A stretch of DNA of 64,000 nt from Beta vulgaris subsp. vulgaris (taxonomy: Eukaryota; Streptophyta; Magnoliopsida; Caryophyllales; Amaranthaceae), in the NCBI RefSeq assembly GCF_026745355.1, contig NC_079209.1, positions 23,428,372-23,492,371 of the forward strand, read 5' to 3'. Positions 57,207-64,000 of this stretch are shown here, one piece after another. Under the pieces are notes generated by a model. That model ran no database searches. It saw nothing but the letters and a program-made list of their open reading frames with translations, and was not told the DNA's origin. Every line of letters starts with the position of its first letter. Within the stretch, counting starts at the first letter, position 1. Both the position numbers and the translations under genes were made by a program.

Positions 57207-57560
57207 TTTGGTTTATGGCACATGTTCTGATGTTCATGGACACTGTTAAAAATTTTGTTCAGCTTATATGTTCATTTAGCCAGAGTCACATGTTCATGGA
57301 GCACATGAGGTTTACCTGAATTCGCCTTAAATGTTCATTTGTTACACGAAATTTTCTTTTGTGATATATGTTCATTTATCGGCATACATATGTTCATATG
57401 TCAACCCTTCATGTTCACTACTTCCCATGTTGTTCACTTGAAATAAACGCAATGTTCACTTGCTTCGGCGATATGTTCATTTATCCTTATTCACCACGTT
57501 CAACTGTCAAACCAACATGTTCAATGAGTTCATGTAACTGATTGGTTCCATCACCGGTGC
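57207..57560. repeat. TGTTCA-motif tract (after the gypsy insertion)
   Basis: The intron interrupted at 45397 resumes. TGTTCA and GTTCAT/GTTCACT occur again about every 20-35 bp. Confidence 0.85.
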
Positions 57561-57575
57561 TAATATGTTTGACAG

Positions 57576-59232
57576 GGTCAGAAGTCAAGATTGTTGTGCT
57601 AAAATAACAACAGATCTTGCTGAGCTGAATGCACTCATGTGCCAAGGCCCCTTCCTAGGCTCCTCTCAGGGAAGCAAGGACACGACCTCTAATGTCATGA
57701 ACGCCGTCTTTAATATATTGGCAAAGTCAAGTGTGGCTGTGCCACCTCAACTGGAGGGGAGCTCAATATGAGCCATGATGCAATCTCTTCTTTTCTAAAT
57801 ATCCTTCAGATGGTTGACCAAGTTGTTTCAGATGAACTTAACCCCTGCACCACCTAGGAATGATTTACATGATGATGGGCCTACCTTTGAGCTTCTAGAC
57901 CTCGCGTACTGTGGGATGTATGTGAAATCATCGGGAACATGCACCACAACAACAGCAGGAACCTACCATGGATCAAATATTTGATCAACTGTCTCCTATG
58001 CATTCCTGCTATAACGAGAAGGCTAAGTCCATTGAGCATGAACAACGGTAACTAATAATTTTAATTTGGTTTAGTCGGTGCGGAAAAATTTGAGTATATC
58101 ATTGGACGGGAGCCCTACACAATTTTTCCCTACACAATTTTCCCCTCGTGATCTCCTTTTCCCATTACATTCCTTATTTGTTTTTAAGGAAAAAATAATA
58201 ATATACTCTGTAATTACTCATTTTTCCCCAGTGATACACTTGACGTAGATGAAACATGCATACCAATCGATTTTTTCAAAAGATTGCCAAGGTACTTACC
58301 ATTCTACCTAGTTGGTTGATTTTCATCCTTAGCAGCTTTGTATTCATTGCTTTATTGGTTGATGTTCATCCTATGACACCGGTTTGTTCATTGCTTAATT
58401 GATTGCATGGTCGAATGGTGTATTCATTACGTGTGTGAACAATGTTGTATGAGATATTGGTTCTTCCTTATTGATACTCTACTAGTTGTTTCAGCTACAT
58501 ACAACTAATACTCTTGTTCCTCGATGTTCTATGTGATATTCACTTAATTGATTGCAAATTGCTCTTACCCATTCGTTTCATACGTAAACTTGTTGTTGCA
58601 AAATCCCACGCTTCTGGTACGATGCCTAACCCCACACACATAATGAATGCTTGTTATTATGGTAATTCAAGAACTAACTAGTCCAATATGTACAATGAGT
58701 CCATGGATGCATGTTTGGCGAATTTCCAACCATTCGAAGCGCCATTGACGAGGTATGCTCAAACATTTAATCAATACAATGTACATTAGGGACAGTGTGA
58801 AGTTCCTTTCATATGTTCACATGTTCATTTGTGTACTGAGGCATGTTCATACGATATTGCATGTAAATGGGTAGTATTTTTTTTTACCTATGTGTGGAAC
58901 AAATGTTCACTGTCCTGTTTGATGAACTATCAGCCCAAATGATGAAGAAGAAGGTTCAGAGGAGGTTGAAATCGATCAAGCGGAGGAGCATATGTGACCT
59001 AATCTCCCTACAACCTTGTAATTTCCAAGTGACAATTATTCACTAGTTATGAATACTTCTCTATGAATTTAAACATCATTGGCAGTCCTCATGAAGGTGG
59101 TAGGCCACACCGGGAAATACACCTCCCAACAAAGTACAAGTACTCACATCTGCTTGAGCGCAAGCGACATTGACGAGAAAAGGATCTCAATCACATAGCA
59201 GATTACACGTGTGGAGATGGAGAAGTTGGTAA
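57576..59232 (+). pseudogene. Ulp1-type transposon gene, middle exons (degenerate)
   Basis: Exon blocks after an ACAG acceptor: 57576-57771 (RSQDCCAKITTDLAELNALM ... FNILAKSSVAVPPQLEGS), about 57810-58050 (WLTKLFQMNLTPAPP, FELLDLAYCGMYVKSSG), 58227-58290 (DTLDVDETCIPIDFFKRLPR), about 58685-58751 (MYNESMDACLANFQPFEAPL), 58935-58996 (acidic NDEEEGSEEVEIDQAEEHM then a stop) and about 59088-59228 (HEGGRPHREIHLPTKYKYSH then LLERKR). The pattern of short acidic and basic linker exons matches the region between the N-terminal domain and the C48 peptidase in related transposon ORFs. Stops interrupt several blocks. Confidence 0.62.
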
Positions 59233-59522
59233 CTCCATCAATCCGTTCTATTTACATGTAATCTATGTTTAAAACATATCCACTTTATTTGTCTAATGTA
59301 CATCATCTTCCCTTCATATGTTCATGTCACCTTGTTTCCATGTTAACTTATTATAAGTGATGTGTTCCTTAATGTAGTTATTGTTCAGTTGTTAATTTGA
59401 AGCCAACATAGCTGATGTTCATTTGATTTGGCTACAACGTTCATTTACCCTCCCCCGGAATGTTCACATGACTTGGTGTAACTATATCGATGTTCATTAC
59501 AAATATGACATATGCTTATAAC
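59233..59522. repeat. TGTTCA-motif intron segment before the next insertion
   Basis: Contains repeated ATGTTCA(T/C) motifs and ends in the duplicated pentamer ataac (59518-59522). Similar motifs also lie in the introns between 58290 and 58930. Confidence 0.75.
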
Positions 59523-60846
59523 TGAAGCATATGCATTTGATCTGATCTTGAAATTAATCATAAGTTTGTTTAATTTCTGGGTTTGGTTAATATTGAGGAT
59601 TATTAAGGTCTTTAAGGGCTTAAATTGTCCTAATCAAGGTGATAACAAGCTTAACTAGCTCGGTTTGTCCTAAAACTCTACTTAAGCATCTTAATTAGGT
59701 TAATCTTTTGTTAATCTCTACTTAAGCAAGATTAACTAATACTAATGACACCTTAATCATCATTATGTATTAGTAATCAAGTTTAGTAAGTGATTAAGTA
59801 GCCTAATTACATGTTTAAGCTAAGCTAATCATGTTTAAGAGTTAAGCTAGTTTAGCTCCTTGTAATCCGGTTTCTAAGCAAGCTTTAGGAGATGTTTTTG
59901 CTGCATTTTTGGTGCCACCTCAAGCTGAATGAAGACTTAAGGAAGTGTATTTATTTGAAATGAAAGCCCGATCCTCATCTCTTGCGTACTCTTGAGTAGG
60001 GGTAGCGTAGTTCATTTTGATAAGCTGGGTTTTCCACTCTTATAGCTGAGCCGAATCCAGCAGTTCTTCTTGCTTTCGAATCTTTTTCTTCTTCTTGAAA
60101 TAGTAGCCTTATATATAGAATTGAAATTGGAAGAAAGAAGATGCTAGGCCATGTGAAGTTCACATGGGCTAAAGAAGCAACTACAAATGAGAAGAAGAGA
60201 CTTCATGGCAAGGTATGCTGCTGCCCAGCATCTCACGTTCAGCAGCCCTCTTTTCTTCTGTTTTGGGCAATGATCATTCCTTCTCCAATTGGCTTGAGAT
60301 TTTGAGGATATTTACTTTAAGATATGTATTTTAATGTCCAATTGGTAGTTCTTCTGTTTTCACTCGTCCAATAGGGTAGCTAAGCTAATTATTAGAAGTG
60401 TGCTGTAATGGTTGTAATTTTTGTTTCTTCTATTTTATTAGCCTAGTTGGCATAGCTAAAGTCGTCCAAATGAGCTGATTTTTGGACATGTTCTAGCCAT
60501 ATAAGTTAGCTTTGTACTCCTTTTGGAATCAAGTCATTTGAATGAAAATTGAGAGAGTTATACTCAAAACATTAAGCTGTGTGCTTATTGCTTCTTTCGG
60601 TCAGTTTAGACCATTTATAAATCTTTGCTTAATTCTATCACTTAATCGTTGAATTAGTGGTGAAACTCAAAGTAGATGCAAGTTAGAAGCTTATTGTTAT
60701 AACTTGATCTTAGATTGGTGGTATTTGGTTTGTGAAAGTTGGTGGTTGTTCAATAAATTGAACCGGTTTAGATACATTCATTGTTCTTGTTTCTTTGTTC
60801 TTGTTACTTGTTTGAATGCTCTTGAATGCTTAATCAATATGTATCA
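59523..60846 (+). repeat. 5' LTR of the 4.3-kb element
   Basis: 1324 bp. It contains TTATATATAG (60109-60118), a likely TATA box, inside the 194-bp segment missing from the other LTR. The antisense ORF at 59975-60163 is not credible. Confidence 0.92.
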
Positions 60847-60848
60847 TT

Positions 60849-60860
60849 TGGTATCAGAGC
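60849..60860 (+). other. Primer binding site of the 4.3-kb element
   Basis: TGGTATCAGAGC, two bases after the LTR, complementary to initiator tRNA-Met. Confidence 0.93.
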
Positions 60861-61015
60861 TGTAGGTTGATTAAGAGCATTCTAATTCATCCCTTAAACA
60901 CATTAAACACACATACAAAACCCAAACACAATCCCCCCAAAACCGAACCTAATTCTAAGCCAAACACACTTCTTTTCTTCTTTCTAGCCTAACTTTCATT
61001 GAGGTTGAATCAATC

Positions 61016-61640
61016 ATGAGTGGAGGTGAAGAAATCAGTTTAGAAGGGCATGAATTGAGTGAAGCAAGGTTGGTAGGGATGGAGAATCAAATGGCCACTT
61101 TGAGTGAGCAAATGGCTAATTTGATGCGTTGTTAGAGAGGGTTTAGAGGACCTTAAGGAGAGAAAATGTGGAGGATGAAGGGTAGCTTATGAGAGTGATG
61201 AGGAGGTGTCTCTGAGTCTTCAAGACTAGGAGAAAGCCACGAAAAACAGATGATTTTAGAGACATAAAATTAGAAGTTCCTGAGTTTGATGGAAACCTTA
61301 ATCCAGATGTTTACTTGGAGTGGGTTTCAAGATGTGATCGAATTTTTGAGCTTAAGGAGTATGATGATTCAAAGGCTTTCAAGTTTGCGTAGCTAAGCTA
61401 AAGGGGTATGCATCCCTTTGGTGGGAGAATGTGTGTTAGCTAGAATAGAAAACAAAAGCCTAAACTTAAGAGTTGGAGTAAGCTAAAAAAGAAAATGAGG
61501 GAAAGTTTTTACCTTCTACTTATACTCTTGATTTATATAACCAATTGCTGAATTGTCTCAAGATCATAAAGGAGTGGAACATTACATACATGAGTTTGAA
61601 AATTGATGATGAAACTTGATGTTCAAGAGAGGGAGGAACA
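61016..61640 (+). pseudogene. N-terminal Gag of the 4.3-kb element, broken
   Basis: The ATG at 61016 opens MSGGEEISLEGHELSEARLV and stops at TAG 61133. Gag similarity goes on in another frame: DDFRDIKLEVPEFDGNLNPD, then VYLEWVSRCDRIFELKEYDD (61250-61375), with further stops and shifts before the open frame at 61644. This is the capsid part of Gag. At least three disruptions separate it from the downstream knuckle and protease frame. Confidence 0.8.
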
Positions 61641-61643
61641 ACT

Positions 61644-62462
61644 ATGTCACGTTTTCTAGGAGGATTAGAAAAGGACATTAGGAGGAAGGTGGAGTTACAA
61701 CCTTATTCTACCTTAGATGAACTCTTCAAGTTTGCCTTAAAAGTGGAGAAACATTTAAAGGAGAAGAAGAAGATGGCATGGAGAGATAACAAGGAGGAAG
61801 ACTCATCTTACACTCCACAAGATGAACCAAAGAAGCTCACAAAGAAGGAGGATGTCAAGTGCTACAAATGCCAAGGCTATGGCCATTATGCAACAAAATG
61901 TCCTAACAAGAGAGTCATGACTCTTGTAGACATTCAAGCCATAGAAGAAGAAGCATCCAAGCAACAAGAAGAAGAGGAGGAGGTGGAAGAAGTGGTGATT
62001 GAACCAATCCAAGAAGGTCCATTACTCATAACAAGAAGATTACTCCATGAAGAGGGGTGCTCCAAAGGCCTCACGAAAAGGGAGCAGATTTTCAAGACAA
62101 GTTGTGAAGTGGAAAGCAAGAAATGTTCACTTGTGATAGATAGTGGGAGTTGCGCCAATCTAGTGTCCTTAAACATGGTTAAGGAAATGAAGCTTCCATT
62201 GATCCAGCATCCAAAACCATACCTTCTTCAATGGGTTAATCATGAAACTTCAATTGAAATTTCTAACCAAGCACTAATTTGTTTTTCTTTTGGCAGCTAT
62301 TATGAAGATAAAGTGCTTTGTGATGTGTTACCCATGGAGGCTTGTGAAATCTTATTAGGAAGGCCTTGGATGTATGATAGGCGGTGCAACATGATGGTTA
62401 TGAAAACACTTATAGCCTCAAAACAAACCATCAATCCATTACACTTGAACCATTCATTTTGA
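61644..62462 (+). CDS. Gag C-terminus and aspartic protease of the 4.3-kb element
   Basis: A 272-codon open frame from MSRFLGGLEKDIRRKVELQP, the end of the capsid domain. A CCHC knuckle CYKCQGYGHYATKCPNK follows at residues ~73-89, then a Glu-rich linker. The retropepsin site is SLVIDSGSCANLVSLNMVKE (residue ~160) and the LLGRPWMYDR block is near 247. In autonomous elements this leads to RT. Here the frame shifts near 62385-62400 into 62384-62794, which supplies the expected DGYENTYSLKTNHQSITLEP continuation. It then reaches directly the PPT-adjacent phrase NKIRGRILLQEGENE, so pol is deleted. The internal methionine is probably not a natural start, because upstream Gag is broken. Confidence 0.85.
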   Translation: MSRFLGGLEKDIRRKVELQPYSTLDELFKFALKVEKHLKEKKKMAWRDNKEEDSSYTPQDEPKKLTKKEDVKCYKCQGYGHYATKCPNKRVMTLVDIQAIEEEASKQQEEEEEVEEVVIEPIQEGPLLITRRLLHEEGCSKGLTKREQIFKTSCEVESKKCSLVIDSGSCANLVSLNMVKEMKLPLIQHPKPYLLQWVNHETSIEISNQALICFSFGSYYEDKVLCDVLPMEACEILLGRPWMYDRRCNMMVMKTLIASKQTINPLHLNHSF

Positions 62463-62645
62463 AACCAAAATCCACTGAAAATAGTGAGCTACATGAAAAC
62501 AATTTGAGTGCAAACCTTATACCAATTAAAAGAAAGACTGAAAAAAAGAAAAACCAAGAAAGAATTCAAGAAGGGGAGTGCACTAACAATAAATTTCATG
62601 TTTCAGGTGAAAAAGAGAACAAGATTCGAGGACGAATCTTACTTC

Positions 62646-62658
62646 AAGAAGGGGAGAA
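62646..62658 (+). other. Polypurine tract of the 4.3-kb element
   Basis: AAGAAGGGGAGAA immediately before the 3' LTR. Confidence 0.88.
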
Positions 62659-63790
62659 TGAAGCATATGCATTTGACCTGATCTTGAAATTAATCATAAG
62701 TTTGTTTAATTTCTGGGTTTGGTTAATATTGAGGATTATTAAGGTCTTTAAGGGCTTAAATTGTCCTAATCAAGGTGATAACAAGCTTAACTAGCTCGGT
62801 TTGTCCTAAAACTCTACTTAAGCATCTTAATTAGGTTAATCTTTTGTTAATCTCTACTTAAGCAAGATTAACTAATACTAATGACACCTTAATCATCATT
62901 ATGTATTGGTAATCAAGTTTAGTAAGTGATTAAGTAGCCTAATTACATGTTTAAGCTAAGCTAATCATGTTTAAGAGTTAAGCTAGTTTAGCTCCTTGTA
63001 ATCCGGTTTCTAAGCAAGCTTTAGGAGATGTTTTTGCTGCATTTTTGGTGCCACCTCAAGCTGAATGAAGACTTAAGGAAGTGTATAAGGCCATGTGAAG
63101 TTCACATGGGCTAAAGAAGCAACTACAAATGAGAAGAAGAGACTTCATGGCAAGGTATGCTGCTGCCCAGCATCTCACGTTCAGCAGCCCTCTTTTCTCT
63201 GTTTTGGGCAATGATCATTCCTTCTCCAATTGGCTTGAGATTTTGAGGATATTTACTTTAAGATATGTATTTTAATGTCCAATTGGTAGTTCTTCTGTTT
63301 TCACTCGTCCAATAGGGTAGCTAAGCTAATTATTAGAAGTGTGCTGTAATGGTTGTAATTTTTGTTTCTTCTATTTTATTAGCCTAGTTGGCATAGCTAA
63401 AGTCGTCCAAATGAGCTGATTTTTGGACATGTTGTAGCCATATAAGTTAGCTTTGTACTCCTTTTAGAATCAAGTCATTTGAATGAAAATTGAGAGAGTT
63501 ACACTCAAAACATTAAGCTGTGTGCTTATTGCTTCTTCGGTCAGTTTAGACCATTTACAAATCTTTGCTTAATTCTATCACTTAATCGTTGAATTAGTGG
63601 TTGAAACTCAAAGTAGATGCAAGTTAGAAGCTTATTGTTATAACTTGATCTTAGATTGGTGGTATTTGGTTTGTGAAAGTTGGTGGTTGTTCAATAAAAT
63701 TGAACCGGTTAGATACATTCGATTGTTCTTGTTTCCTTTGTTCTTGTTTCTTACTTTGAATGCTCTTGAATGCTTAATCAATATGTATCA
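62659..63790 (+). repeat. 3' LTR of the 4.3-kb element (lacks the TATA segment)
   Basis: 1132 bp. At 63090 the sequence passes from AGGAAGTGTATA directly to AGGCCATGTGAAG, skipping the 194 bp present at 59951-60145. Short ORFs at 63597-63970 are not coding for any recognisable product. Confidence 0.92.
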
Positions 63791-63879
63791 ATAACTCTAT
63801 GTAGTCATGCCCATTCTCAGACCCTGGAATATACAGTGTCCCTTATAATCATGTTCATCGTGCATTCATCTGATTTTTG

Positions 63880-64000
63880 TCTTACTGCCTATACAACGAC
63901 GAAGAAGAATTCATCTTTAGGGAGAATATTTGGACCATGGCAAATGATGTGCCAATCGACAATAATTTGATTGATGTGTGGGCTGCACACCTTAACAAAC
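63880..64000 (+). pseudogene. Ulp1-type transposon gene, exon just before the peptidase domain (runs off the window)
   Basis: Reads LYNDEEEFIFRENIWTMAND, then VPIDNNLIDVWAAHLNK, continuing past the window edge. In related plant transposon proteins an EFI.RENxWTM...IDNNLID.W...LN stretch lies just upstream of the C48 (Ulp1) cysteine peptidase. This exon is open and in one frame, unlike many of the earlier ones. The exact 5' splice boundary is not clear. The peptidase itself is not in the window. Confidence 0.6.

Larger units (their letters stand above)
59523..63790 (+). mobile_element. Non-autonomous gag-protease LTR retrotransposon, 4.3 kb
   Basis: LTRs at 59523-60846 (1324 bp) and 62659-63790 (1132 bp), starting TGAAGCATATG and ending ATGTATCA. 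The target duplication is ataac (59518-59522 and 63791-63795). An iMet PBS and a PPT are present. The interior has gag and protease only; RT, RNase H and integrase are missing. The LTR length difference is a ~194-bp segment (59951-60145) absent from the 3' copy; the rest is nearly identical. It is inserted in an intron of the Ulp1-type element. Confidence 0.94.

Noticed and set aside
59975..60163. Minus-strand ORF of 62 codons
   Set aside because: It spans the promoter segment of a retrotransposon LTR and has no recognisable domain.

Overview
The window reads as eudicot nuclear DNA. It is AT-rich, has GT-AG introns, and is dominated by plant Ty3/gypsy and Ty1/copia LTR retrotransposons, plus PIF/Harbinger, Stowaway and Mutator-type DNA elements and an Ulp1-protease-type transposon. 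The Ulp1-type element and the styles of dispersed repeat recall Caryophyllales genomes such as the amaranth/quinoa group, but that is a weak inference. I see one convincing host gene and no rRNA, tRNA or CRISPR.

Layout. 1-20,100: an old Ty3/gypsy relic, readable in four pieces, split by an 11.9-kb Ty3/gypsy element (1412-13299, TSD ggaaa), a 4.4-kb Ty1/copia element on the minus strand (13769-18202, TSD gtttc, identical LTRs) and a short hAT-like element (18639-19246). The 11.9-kb element itself contains a Stowaway MITE (4879-5138) and a Mutator-like MITE with seven near-identical palindromes (11259-11838). 21,157-28,696 (minus): an apparently intact eight-exon GT47/exostosin-family Golgi glycosyltransferase gene of 449 codons. 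29,000-34,824: a PIF/Harbinger transposon whose end lies about 300 bp upstream of that gene's start codon. It encodes a Myb/SANT-like ORF1 and a DDE transposase, and it carries fragments of two host genes (KIN/LEA-like and an INDETERMINATE-DOMAIN zinc-finger gene). 35,109-36,800: a non-autonomous Harbinger-type element with TTA target duplication. 36,801-41,200: AT-rich non-genic DNA with a diverged ~710-bp tandem duplication and a long AAC/AAT microsatellite.

41,200-64,000: a large degenerate Ulp1-type transposon gene, open at the right edge, whose introns are saturated with a TGTTCA motif. It is interrupted by two retrotransposons. One is an 11.8-kb Ty3/gypsy element (45398-57201, TSD gttca), which itself contains a very young gag-protease-only element (49173-52306, TSD gaact). 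The other is a second gag-protease-only element (59523-63790, TSD ataac).

The target-site duplications and the sequence continuity across each insertion fix the order of events. Oldest are the left relic and the Ulp1-type element, then the two 11.8-kb elements, then the copia element and the 3.1-kb gag-protease element. Most element ORFs are broken. The proteins likely to be functional are the GT47 enzyme and possibly the Gag of the 3.1-kb element. All boundaries, splice sites and identities were read by eye; none was computed.
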